Source: Astrocystis sublimbata (taxonomy: Eukaryota > Ascomycota > Sordariomycetes > Xylariales > Xylariaceae). From it: a stretch of 64,000 nucleotides of DNA. Under the pieces are notes generated by a model. It worked only from the letters and a program-made list of their open reading frames with translations. It did no database searches and had not been told where the DNA came from. The DNA lies in assembly GCA_022453515.1 (NCBI GenBank), contig JAJNNY010000027.1, positions 62,001 through 126,000 of the forward strand, written 5' to 3'. The first letter of the stretch is position 1, and every line of letters begins with the position of its first letter. Made by a program: the position numbers and the translations under genes. Below, in pieces: positions 32,791-43,914 of the stretch.

Positions 32791-33933
32791 ATGCTCTCGA
32801 GAGTTGCCCGCCCGGCCCTGAGGGCTGGGGCTGCGGCTATTCCTGCCCGGTACGTTGTCCGCCCTGCTGCTCCGCGGCTCTGCTGCTCCCGTCGTGCCGT
32901 CTTGCAACCCACGAGGATCCCGGCTGTGAGGCACCAAGCCGACGAGGCCGACGACACCCCCTCCGCATCGTTCTGACTGCTCTGCCGCCGTCTAGCACCG
33001 CCCAAAATGCCGCTGGCTACGCCACCCTGCGCGAGATCGAGGGCCGTCTCAAGTCGATCCGCAACATCGAGAAGATCACCAAGACGATGAAGATCGTGGC
33101 CTCCACCAAGCTGACCCGTGCCCAGCGGGCCATGAACGAGTCCCGCAAGTACGGTGAGACCTCCAACGAGGTCTTCGAGAGCGCCGAGACGAAGCCCCTC
33201 GAAGCCGAGGGCAAGAAGACCCTGTACATCGTCTGCAGCTCCGACAAGGGTCTCTGCGGCGGTATTCACTCCGGTCTGTCGCGCTACATGCGCCGCGTGC
33301 TCAACGCCCCCGACGCCCAGCCCGCCGACCTCGTCCTCATCGGCGAGAAGTCCCGTGCCCAGCTGAGTCGAAGCAATGCCAAGGACATTGCCCTGACCTT
33401 CGCCGGCATAGGCAAGGACGTCCCCACCTTCGCCGATGCCCAGGCCATCGCCGACCAGGTCGTCCAGCTTCCCACCGAGTACTCCGACATCAAGATCGTC
33501 TACAACAAGTTCATCAACGCCACCGCCTACGAGGCCACCGTCATCGAGGCCTTCTCCGACGAGGCCTTCGCCAACTCCCCCAACTTCTCCGCTTTTGAGG
33601 TTGAGGAGGAGGTCCTTTCCAACCTACGGGAGTACTCCCTGGCCAACTCCCTTTACTGGGCTCTGGCCGAGGGCCACGCCTGCGAGATCTCTGCCCGCCG
33701 GAATGCTATGGATGTACGTGATTGAACCCTCATTCTTTCTTTTTATCCGCATCCACCTAGAATACTCCCCGTGATATGCCCACAGATGCTGACCCCCTGT
33801 GCAGAACGCTTCCAAGAACGCCGGCGAGATGATCGGAAAGTACCAGATTCTGTACAACCGAACACGTCAAGCCGTCATTACTGGCGAACTGGTCGAAATT
33901 ATCACTGGTGCTACCGCCTCCGCAGACATGTAA
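32791..33933 (+). CDS. atp3: ATP synthase F1 gamma subunit, mitochondrial
   Basis: The central rotor stalk of the F1 motor, coupling proton flow to ATP synthesis in the matrix. Exons 32791-32849, 32996-33713 and 33805-33933 encode 301 residues, the normal length. The N-terminus ([20 protein letters not shown]) is an Arg/Ala mitochondrial presequence. The mature part starts near [19 protein letters not shown] and continues with [20 protein letters not shown], the coiled helix entering the catalytic ring. [13 protein letters not shown] is a family signature. The final exon gives [19 protein letters not shown] and ends ATASADM. Introns of 146 and 91 nt have GTACG donors, and a CTGAC branch point is visible before the first acceptor. 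A poly(A) signal AATAAA lies 134 nt after the stop. Confidence 0.96.
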
Positions 33934-34066
33934 ACGCTTTTTAATCTATAGACGAGTGGCAAAGCCTATGGTGACGAAAGGGGCCCGCATGGCGATCTGC
34001 CAATATAGCATTTCCCATTTGTATCCAAGTTAACACCCATGCAAGCCCTCTGTGTATCAACGCCTC

Positions 34067-34072
34067 AATAAA
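34067..34072 (+). terminator. Poly(A) signal of atp3
   Basis: AATAAA 134 nt after the atp3 stop codon, in AT-rich context. Position is consistent with 3'-end processing. Confidence 0.6.
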
Positions 34073-34859
34073 CAAATTCCACAACATCCTGCCGAGTAAA
34101 AGCTGCATATGCCATATTGATGGGACCAGTGGTCAAGAAGCACGGGTAAAGCGTACCGCTGTATTTCCCCTTAATTAGCTGGGACTGTAGCTTGGATGTG
34201 GCATCGAACTTTGACATTAGTTGTAGATCGACCTTTCACAGGTAGGCAGACATATGTTGCTATGTAGGGTATATATACGTGAACGAGGAAAACCCCTACA
34301 ATTTCAATCAAGCTGAATACCATGTAGCCAGCTAACATCGTCACCAATCTCTCGGGATTTTGGCAGGTCATGTGTGTACCTACCTAGGTATATCAAATGT
34401 CCAATGCCCTGCATGAGCAACAGGAACCCCCCGAATTTGGAGAGGTAGGGAGTTCACTCGTATTCTACTTGTATAGAAACATGACCGGACGCGGAGGGGA
34501 AGAAGAAAATGAGAGTTCCAATCGCCCAGAAATTGATACTGATTTTGTCTCCTCGCTGTTATCCACTGAACTGGTTACATGCAAGTATGGCCTTCTCCTT
34601 AATTGGTCTTATTGTTTACACAATAAGTCGATTTTTCTTCGTCTTTTTAGTTGCGCTTTATAACGCCTGAAATTAACGGCCTACAGGGGTCGTTGTAATC
34701 ACGCCGCTCTGTATCACAGGAAGACATTGGCAGCTAAGTATGACCAGGCAGCTAGGATGACACAAATATCACATGTGAAGTCGCACCTCGAAATCAAGGT
34801 CGTCGGTCTATACACTGGAACGGGATAGCAGGGTATACTAGAGTTAAATATACGCGGTG

Positions 34860-34891
34860 GGTAGGTAGACAGGTAGGTAGGTAAGTAAGTA
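34860..34891. repeat. (GTAG/GTAA)n tetramer repeat
   Basis: Imperfect run of GTAG units grading into GTAA units in the convergent gap between atp3 and lsd1. It shares the TAGGTA core seen elsewhere, so it may be an expanded copy of that motif. Confidence 0.7.
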
Positions 34892-35432
34892 AAGTGATGA
34901 ACAAACACGAGCTCTGCTTTCTTTCTACCATTCCGTACACCATGCCACTGCAGTCCATCGTTTTTATTCGAGACACGGATTCGGTTGTCTAGCGCGAAGC
35001 AGACAATGGTACACGAACATACAAGTTCGAAGCATAAGCCATGGTATGTATGTACGGAGAAAATCATAAACCAGTATCTCAATGAACCAACTCCCAACAA
35101 CACCATGAGTCAATCATGCATTCGCCGGATACCACTTGTCATGCCAATGCAGATGCCATACGATGCAAAGATACCGAGAGACAAACCCCTACGCCTGTTG
35201 TACATCCATAGAACAATTGGCCCTGAGACCTAAGTATGTAAAGCAGCGCATCCGCCCATGGGACACACCAGATCAGGACTCCCTGATATGAAGCTTCCAT
35301 TGATCAACGTAACGGTGAGCTAGCCGTTGCTGCCATATATATAGCCCCGCAAGTGTTGTGCCGCTGAAGGATGCCAGACACATTATACGAAGACAAGACC
35401 ATGGCATATGAACAATGCTTCTCGAGACTGCG

Positions 35433-38400
35433 TTATCCCATCTCGACATCGCTGTCTTCCGTCTCAGCGTAGCTATTCACCTTGACACGTCTTCTCTCTC
35501 GCCCACTTTCCGTTTCCTCCTCGTCGAGGACAAGCTTATGGGTCTTCTCGTATTCTGCTCTCGCGTCTAGATACTGGCGATCCCAGTCCTTAACTTTCTC
35601 GTCCCACTGCTTGACGGCCTCGTAATAATTCTTTTTCTGCTCAGCGGCTTGGTCTTCGAAGGGCTTCCGTTCTTCGGGTGTTGCCTCTTTCCACATCTTA
35701 CTCGTCATAACACGTACTTCGTTGGGAGCCGGCTTCCCCTTCCCAGCCCGTCGGCCCTCCTGGCATCTGACACGCGCAACTTCGTAGTGAACCTTACTGT
35801 ACAATAGATATGGGTTACCAGCAACTTTCGGAGGGCGCCAGGGCCGCTCGCCAATCAATGAGACGATGTGTTGCCCAAATGCAAGCTCATAAGCTTCAAT
35901 GCGAGCCTGCCTGGCAGAATTAGGCGTCAAACCTTGCGCTGGCTCTTTGCGTTTCAGACTGCCTGAAAGAGCTGAGAGTGACTCTTTCGGCAGGATAAGT
36001 GGGATTGGTACTTGTATGGGTCCAAGCATGGCGTCAAGAACTTCTGATGCTGCACGTAGCCCAGAGAGAAAGGCGCCATGTACAGTTGCTGGGTGTGTAT
36101 TAGTAGTGTGTTCTCCGGCGAATAATAGATTTCCTGTAGGCTCAGCCATGGTCTGATAGTCATCAACACGCATGTCAGGACCAGCTGATGAATAGGACCC
36201 CCGAGCAAACCTGTCCGAGCCCCATCGTGTAATGACTGAGTGGACGGGTTCGGGAACTTTAGAACCGAAAAGACCACGCAGGACTTCGGTAGCTTCGGTG
36301 ATGAGTTCCTCGTTTGTAGAAAGTTCAGTATCATAACCTGCATCACCTGCCATCAGAGCTAGAAGCACAGGAACTCCACTCGTGTTGGAAACATTGAACC
36401 ACTGAAAGCAACGGCCACGTCGAGAAGCATAGTCGGTCTGCTTCAGGCTGTGTTGAGAATGTGGTGCTCGAAGGCAACCGAATATGTGGGTGTTCATATC
36501 CCAAAACGCGTTGTCGTAGACCAAAATGATTTTGTTCAATACCCCGAAGCCAAGGCGACCGATAGCTTCTATCTTTGGTTCTGGAAGGGCAGGTTGAAAT
36601 TCAACACTCTTATGCTTCAGTACGCCAAGCGGAATAGTAGAGACCACGTAGTCGGCTTCGATTACAGTGCCATCCTCACACTCGACAGAGGCACAACCAA
36701 GTCCTTCAGGGTCGTAAGTAACCTTGGTCACAGCAGTACTTTTTCGAATGTCAAGGCGTGATGGTGCGATGGCAAGGCCAAGGGGGACATTTTGAAAGCC
36801 GCCGACTACCATAGTATGCTTCCCTTCCCATTCATTGCCCGCATCGATGTCCCAACCTGCGATGCTGAGCTGATGATAATTTGTTGCATTGCTATATTCG
36901 AGATTGGCAACATGCCAATTCATAAGTCTAAAGTCTTGTGCGGTTAGATCGACGATATTTGTGTATTGGGTGATTGCTTCATCTACGACGGAGCCAAGGG
37001 TCGCAGCCGGTGCTTTGGCAGCAGAGTCCAGTTCTAAGTCATGGTCTTCGATGACGCCTTCTTTTAATGCCCAACCCATCAGCCGCGCTTTGTGCGCAGC
37101 TTTGAGAGCAGCTGGTGTGCCCGGCTCGACATGGGCTCTTCCGGTTGCGCGATCTGTAGAAACAGGTACTAGGCTGACCTGTGGCCCCAGACTTTGTTTT
37201 GAAATGGGGGGTGCTTGCGGAAGAGCAGCCGTGGCTTCTTCTACCGCGGCAATGGACTTATGGCCTTCCGACGCACTGTCGCGGCCTTCGTCTAAAAGAT
37301 CCTTGTTACCTTCAATGAGTTTAGAAGGCTCGCTCTTATACTTGTAGTCCGAAACCCGATCCAGGCAATCGTTAAAAAGCTTCTCCACCATTCGGTCTCG
37401 ATCTTCGTCTACTGCTTTGCCGTTCGTATCATACAAAACAGCATCGGGCCTTAAAGCATGGTAAGGAAGGGCCATCTGTCCGCGAACAAGTACATTCAAT
37501 GGATTTCCTCGCTCGAAGCCAGTGATGATCATTCCACCGCATTCAACACTGTGACGTTTGCCTCTGAACCCGATCGTACGAGCACTTTTGCTGTTGTCAA
37601 GCGCCCGCGAATAAACACGACCGCCGAGGCGATCTCGACCTTCGAGCACAATGACATTCGGAGGTGCTTGTCCCAGATCGCGAAATTGCTCGGCATACTG
37701 TTTGAACAAGCTATCGAGCTGTCTGGCACAGCCTAGCCCACTCATACCAGCACCAATCACGACAACCGTCCTCCCACTTCTTGGCGGCTTGGGCTCTTCA
37801 TGTTTCTTATTATGTATCGGTACTACGACGGAACCGTAGTTGATGTAGCCCGAGCGGAATAGCCAGTCGTAACACACACTGGCAACATCGTACCATCTTG
37901 CGTCTTTGGCACATCCAACAGCCTCTTCACGTGCGACACAGATACGTGGGTTGTTCATCCAGAGACGAAGAATCCCATTGCGAATGTTTAGATATGTAGT
38001 CACTTGAGCGTGGCTGATGTGTCTCCTGAGTATGGCGTACTCATCTGGATGTAATGCGTATGGATTCAATCTTGATGATTCAGCTGCTGTAATGCACTGA
38101 TGAGCATATTCCTGCAGAGAGATATCGGTTGGTATCGATACGCGTGGTCGCACATCAAAGGGTTTTCGTTGTTTGGAAGAAGTATCGGATGGTGTGCGTG
38201 TTGTTGTTATTATTGTCGATTCTTTGACCGGCCCCAAGTCCATCGGCGTGGTTGCCTTGCTAGAGAACGGTATCGACGAGGCAGGTGAAGACTGGTCTCT
38301 ATTGTCAGACAAGAGTGATGTTGACGATTCAAATGAGTCCACTATTGGTTCTCGTAGAGTGAGAGAGTTTTCGATTTGTGTCTCCACGCGAAGCAGCCTA

Positions 38401-38738
38401 CTATTGCCATTCATTAGATCTTGCATTATGAGCGCACAGCCCATTATCGAACATGTGAGACCTTACCTCTCTTTCTCTGTTTTGCCCGGTACCGATGTGC
38501 GCACATTCCCCTCCGTGTCCACGTCTTCCACTTTGATAGAATCCTTGGGTGTGGACGATGCTATCCCGATGACTTGATTGTCATGAGAAGCCATCTTGTT
38601 GTTGTTGTTGCGAATAAGGGAGGGCATGGAGGGGACATGATCTGCCAACGTTGGTTTTGCCGGGTTTACGTAAAACCGTTCAGGCGGCATCAATTGGCCG
38701 GTCTCTTCCTCTACCAATGGGCTCTGGGTGAATGTCAT
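35433..38738 (-). CDS. lsd1: LSD1/KDM1-type histone demethylase, SWIRM-amine oxidase-HMG
   Basis: FAD-dependent amine oxidase that removes methyl groups from histone lysine and acts in chromatin control. Exons 38467-38738 and 35433-38400 (66-nt intron) give exactly 1079 residues. Residues of about 1-130 are disordered. A SWIRM domain follows (SLQEYAHQCITAAESSRL through YDWLFRSGYINYG). The FAD motif is VVVIGAGMSGLGCARQL. A long insertion interrupts the oxidase domain, where animal LSD1 has its Tower. The lysine that contacts the flavin is Lys714 in GFGVLNKIILVYDN, and the FAD-tail motif is GNLLFAGEHTTNTHPATVHGA. The C-terminus has an HMG-box-like segment (PYLLYSKVHYE through YYEAVKQWDEK), as in fission yeast Lsd1/2, which probably binds DNA. 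Demethylase activity is inferred from family. Confidence 0.93.
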
Positions 38739-39868
38739 ATCGTGAGATTACGTTTCGACGTGTTCAAGGTCAGCATCGAGATGCGTATATGAAGGGGTGT
38801 CGTCTATTCTCGGAGGGTGGGGAGACTATCTGAGAGCCAAGAAGGCTCCCATTGAGTGGAGATGCCGAATTGCAGTGAATCACTTCGTTTTCATGTCATT
38901 GGGGTATATCTGTCGACTGGGGAGCATCCGGACTATCAATGGGTTAGTCTCAAGTGCCTGCACGACAAGATGTGCATTCTCTGTATGTATGTGAGATGGC
39001 GGATGGGTAGTGCGGCGAAATCATGGAACCATCATTGCCCACAGTAGGGAGCGGTGTTCATACTGTACCTTGTATGCGACGTGTACTGTGCTGCGCGGTG
39101 CTGTGAAGCAGAACTCCGTACTCCTGGCTCGGCCAGCTGAATTGAATACCTAGTCAAACAATTACATCCCAAGCAGCACGGGATATCAGAATGATGCGAA
39201 TGGGATCAAGTCGCTATCGCTATAGTGCAACATAGAAAACAATGGTGGGATTCGGCAGTGTGGGGTCATGCTTTCCAGCACAGTAGACCTCCGTGCTTCA
39301 AATGTGTCTAGCGACTAACTGTACTTTGCAGGTGAAAGCGTTCGAGGTGGTTGTGGTGGAATGCGCTTGTTAGCTGCTCCGCGAGCCCGCCAATGCTGAT
39401 ACTTCCGCTTGTCAGATTGGGAAAGCTTAGGGGTGCCCCGTGCTCCTGTGCCACGTGACATCGTCGTGCTACCTTACACATACTGGGGTGCTGGGGTCGA
39501 GGCATAGAACCTGCTAAAGCTATCTACTTTCAAATGATCATCACATCAATTGCGAGCGTTACACACTGATAGTTGTCAGACAGCTCAATGATCGCCTATG
39601 CACATAATGTGTAGGAACTCTGCCATTACTGCCTACATAGGTATCTAGGTAGGTAGGCAGGTATATCTCCAATACGTGCTGCGTGCTCCCACAGAGGCTG
39701 TACGACCAGAAGGCCATTTGTGTACCCTCCACTACATTACGATACACACAATGACACACACAGATCACCAATGAATGACGGACAACGATCGATACAGCCG
39801 ATATACCCTCCATACATCTTAAATATTCGAATCTGGTGCCTAGCTAGTTATTATAATTGTCTGTCTGC
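38739..39868. other. Intergenic lsd1-vps33
   Basis: The lsd1 promoter and the vps33 3' flank. TAGGTA motifs lie at about 39634-39665. No open frame with recognisable features. Confidence 0.5.
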
Positions 39869-42266
39869 TCAGGCAGAGGCCACAGGCTGCGTCTTGTCGT
39901 GTGCAAACGAGACATTTTCAATCCCTGCCGCCATTATATCCCTGCCGCTAATGATCGAAGTGGTACAGATCACAATGTTCCTTCGTGCTGTATCGCATAG
40001 TTAGCCGCGTCGTCCCTCTCCGTATACACAAATGAAGACAGAGAAACTAGGGGGGATGGGTGGTTGGCTACCTTCTTCCTTTTTGGCGATGAATCTCAAT
40101 GCTGCGATCTCTGTAAAGGTGATGCCACCCACAAATACCACGAACACCGTCTTCTTATCGCCACCCCCAGACAAGAGTGCCCTTGCTTTGACAGCCTTGT
40201 CCTCGCCTTTTTGCACTTCGTCGAATGCCGGACCGCGGGCATGTTTCACCACCTCGTCAAAACCCCGCCAGCCTTGCCCACCGCCCCCGGCTCCCGTGCC
40301 AGCGCCAGCAGCAGTGCTACCACGGGTGATGGAAAATAGATATTGTTTCTGCAGGACGCACTGGACGAGGCGGATAGACAGCGGCGCATACCCACTGTAA
40401 ACATAGGCAATATCGTCTGGTTCTTGTTCGTTCACCTCATCCACGATCAGCCGGAGCTGCTTTCGGAGATAAGTATAATTTGTTTTTGTGCCTGTTGCAT
40501 TGCTCGCCCCCGGCATGGGTATCATATTGGCCATGGGCGAGCTGCGTGGGAGGAAGAGTTGCAGCTTCTCCAGATTGTGCAGTGTTATCAAGTGCTGATA
40601 CCCGTAACCTTCGAGCACGAGACGCTTGAAGTGGTCGAAATCTTTCGATCTAATGCCACCAGATACGCAGGAATAGATGCACAGGAGGCGGAGAATATCA
40701 GCAAGGGGTGTGTTCCTTGCAACCAACTCCTCGATCGCGTCATGTTGAGAGGTGGGATCAGCCCCAGCAGCTAGGTTTTGCTGGGCTTCTAGCAACCGGT
40801 TGAAATGGTCAGTTTGGGTGTGCTTCTCGATCTCTTGCGCCAAAGCCGTATGTATCTGCAGACTCTGGTGCTCCGCCTGGTAACTTGGCAATTTGTTTAC
40901 GAAGTCTGTCAACTCCGCTGTGGTTTTTGACCCGTGCCGCCTGTCGTAATCGCTCTGTAACCTTCGCGCCACTTTGTTTAGCAATGGGCCGACAATTGCG
41001 AAGTTTGTATCGCGAAGACCATCGTATAGTTTATCAGATGAGTCAAGCTGTATCTTTCGTTTTCTCGCAGCCGGACTAGGGTTTGCCGCAGCCGAAGCGG
41101 CCTTTGCGGCGGCTTGGGGCGCTGTTCCCACAATAGTCGAATCCACGTCGGTCTGGTTGTTCTGTATTCCCCAGACTTCGTCTATCAGTCCTTCATACGT
41201 GAGTTGAGTAAGGAGAGGGGTCACAAGATCCACCTCGCGGTCAATGATGATGACGCTTTCGAGGGAATTGCTTGGTGTAAGCCTGGACTGGTTCGCTTCC
41301 CCCGTTGTTTCTCCAGCAAGTATCTCTTGACGCATCCGTGTCAGCAGCTCGGCCACTCGTTTTGCATGGTCGCCTTTGCCCACAACTCGAGGGAAGAGGC
41401 CATGCTTTGATTGTATCTCCATCAAGGCTTTGGCCGTAAGAAAAGCCGGTGTCGAATCTTTAAAAAGATAAAGGTCTCGGAATGACTCGTCGAGTTCGAG
41501 GGACAGGACGTCACGCTCAAGGGGGAAGAAGTATACCGGCAGCTCTGCTATGCTCACATCGCCGAGAACCCCGGCTTCTTCTAACAGCTTGTCGGATACG
41601 AGGGTTCGCCGAGGAACCCAGAAGATGTGGAATTCGTGACCAGTCTGGCTCTCGCGCTGCAGCCGCTTTATGTGATCTTATGGACAGTATTAGCACCTCA
41701 TAAATGGTGAGTAGCACGTGTGATGTGTGACGGGTGGGAAAGAAGTGGATGGTGCTTAATGGCCAGTTCGTCTACATTGGCCATTGTTGGTCGGCGCATT
41801 GGCGCTCGACAGCATGAGCACGCACAGGGCCGCTGAGAACTGTCCATGTGTGGTGCAGTTTTCAGCGGTAGAAAGGGAAGGCTGTCCGACGTGGGTTATT
41901 GTACTCACTGGCGATGTTCTGAGCATGGCGGGCACACTCGCCCCGCGCGATGAAGACAACATTCCGTTGGCTTGTGTCAGCATTGTTGTTTTCCAGGAAG
42001 AAGAACTTATCGACGCCGTAGTCGTGCAGGGTGGAAACTTTGACAATGACGCCGACGGGGCCGGCGAGACCACGCTCGATGACAAGATTCTTCTTGCCTC
42101 GGACCTAGAGGCGAGGTTTTTCAGCATGCGGAGCTTCGGGTGTGGCGACCAAGCTCACAACGCAGGAAGTTGAGGCTGCCTTACTTACGCCTTCTAAAAG
42201 ATGAAGTAGATCTTTACGAGCCTTGTCTCGCAAGTGTTCGGTATCGAACCCCACATGAGGAGCCAT
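39869..42266 (-). CDS. vps33: Vacuolar sorting protein Vps33 (Sec1/Munc18 family)
   Basis: The SNARE-binding SM subunit of the HOPS and CORVET tethering complexes, needed for fusion at the vacuole and endosomes. Four exons: 42189-42266, 41909-42104, 40072-41676 and 39869-39987, giving 665 residues, as expected. The start is MAPHVGFDTEHLRDK. Exon 2 adds VRGKKNLVIERGLAGPVGVI and DYGVDKFFFLENN. VIIDREVDLVTPLLTQLTYEG is the hallmark SM-family motif. The C-terminal text TVFVVFVGGITFTEIAALRF runs into the last exon with RRNIVICTTSIISGRDIM and ends PVASA. That last 119-nt exon lies beyond an 84-nt intron and is easily missed. Introns are 84, 232 and 84 nt. The E2 gene lies 1.0 kb upstream on the same strand. 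Confidence 0.93.
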
Positions 42267-43305
42267 TGCGCGCTCTTCACACGTGCGCTCTTCATGGGGG
42301 TTACTGCTTGTGTATTTGGAGCTCTAGAAATATCGGGAGCTGTGAGCCGGGCGAGGCGGTATTGAACCGAGATGCTGCGACTTACCTACTGTACCGAGGC
42401 CCGTGAGGTTACTTAGCAGGAGGTGGACATGACGCAGGCTCAGCACAGTACTACCTTACCTAAGTACCTAGGTACCTAGGGGGTTGTTCACCTGGTGCGT
42501 TAGGTACGAACCACCTGCAGCCTTTCCCTGCCAGGGGGTGCTAAGTGTATCCGTAGCAATTGCTGGCCAATACCTACCCACCTGAGCTAGATGCCTTTAT
42601 CCAGTAGGTAGGTAGGACACCCCACTTCCGGCAGGGCGGGGCATCTGGCGGGGCACGGTAACGGCGTCATTTCGACCTGACCAGGCGGGGCACCGAGGAT
42701 GCGAGACGTCTACCAACACCTGAACATGGAACACCTAAGGTAGGTGTGTATACCTAGGACGCATAGGCATGTAGGCATCAAGTACCTACCTAACCTAAAT
42801 TGATGGAACCTGCCTCAGGCAGTCTCAGCAGTACACTAGGATGGGTGGACTCGTCTGCCAGTTGATACCATCGTGATAAAAGACAAAAGTAAAGCAGGGT
42901 ATACCTACAGGTGGTCAAAAATAAATATTATATTGATCACCTCTTGCCTCTTGCCTCTTCTAAAGGTCAAACGGGGCTCATGAATTCGCATTTGCGTTGA
43001 GCCTCATCGTCTAAACTCCTATCTACGAGAGTTTGAAACGTACGCCCACCTGCTATGTTGTACAATCTGTAACAACCTTGGAAGTGGTCACCAAAGCGAA
43101 ATTCGCTCAACAATACCACTGATACTGAAACCGACTCCGTACAGGTTGGAAAGAGTGGGAGGGACATTCGAAGTTGTTTGACCTCTCGATCCCATGCCGA
43201 ATGATGAACATTTATATATCGTCCCGCAGTGAGCAACGCCAACCAAGTTTGGATGTAACTGTGCCAAAACTGCAATGTGTATGTCGCGCCAACCGGGTGG
43301 CTTTA
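42267..43305. other. Intergenic vps33-E2, dense TAGGTA motifs
   Basis: One of the densest TAGGTA/TACCTA clusters in the window: about 42455-42480 (a TACCTAGGTACCTAGG run), 42572-42580, 42606-42614, 42738-42758 and 42781-42796. The cluster lies between the vps33 promoter and the E2 3' end. No gene seen. Confidence 0.6.
42455..42480. repeat. TAGGTA-family palindromic motif, densest example
   Basis: Three overlapping TACCTA/TAGGTA units form near-perfect palindromes here. The same family appears in nearly every gap of this window and in no coding exon that I noticed; other positions are listed under the gap entries. The core contains CCTAGG flanked by TA. Confidence 0.85.
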
Positions 43306-43914
43306 TCATACAGTGTTATCGTGGTAGTAGAAGGCGATGTCTCTCGGTCTTTGGCGATTGCCGCGCACAAACTCTTCATCGCCTGGCGGTCGCTCGTTCT
43401 TCGTGTTGCCTGTTAACATACTCTGGATGCTCATGCAGACACTTTCGACGCTCTGTACTGGACTCCAGCCCGACGAGCCGAGGAGATCTAAGCATATGAT
43501 GCCATTGGAATAGATGTGAGGGTGCATTGGTATTGGCCTGACATCGAGCTTAACGAAAGTCACCTCCGGTGCTTCTGTCAAGAAGAGCTGTATTAGCGAC
43601 CGATAACGTGCGGATGGCATTGACTCGGTAGGATTGGACAAACCGATTGGATAGTTGTTGCCGAACTTGAACTTCAGGCGGTATGTTTGCCCAGCATACA
43701 ATGGGTTCTGGTCCAGCACCTCTATGTCCAGAAACCATTCTTCGAGATCGTCAGCGGAGACAAGAGTTATGCCAGGCGGAAGGCTACTCCTCAGCTGTCA
43801 CATGACGGGACGGTGTCAGTAACATTAACAGAGCAGTATTGAGGCGCTCATATCCTACGGTGGCCATACCTTAACCAGCTCCTTGCCTAGTCTCTTAGGA
43901 CCAAGGCCAGTCAT
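43306..43914 (-). CDS. Ubiquitin-conjugating enzyme E2, UBE2W-like
   Basis: Carries ubiquitin as a thioester for transfer to substrates. Exons 43870-43914, 43644-43794 and 43306-43574 encode 154 residues, the size of a bare E2 core. The start is MTGLGPKRLGKELVK; the splice gives LRSSLPPGITLVSADDLEEW and then NYPIEAPEVTFV. The active Cys93 lies in HPHIYSNGIICLDLL. Two features point to the UBE2W/UBC16 group rather than common E2s: the Pro/Gly-rich PPGITLVSADD start and the C-terminal YYHDNTV, matching the WWYHDD / WFHDD ends of that group. UBE2W enzymes ubiquitinate free, disordered N-termini. The second intron (69 nt) is a multiple of three and open, so unspliced RNA would insert 23 residues. 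Function in fungi is inferred. Confidence 0.87.

Larger units (their letters stand above)
33934..35432. other. Convergent 3' region atp3 / lsd1
   Basis: The 3' ends of two converging genes. It contains the atp3 poly(A) signal, a TACCTACCTAGGTATA motif at 34378-34393, and GTAG/GTAA tetramer repeats at about 34860-34891. No gene seen. Confidence 0.55.
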
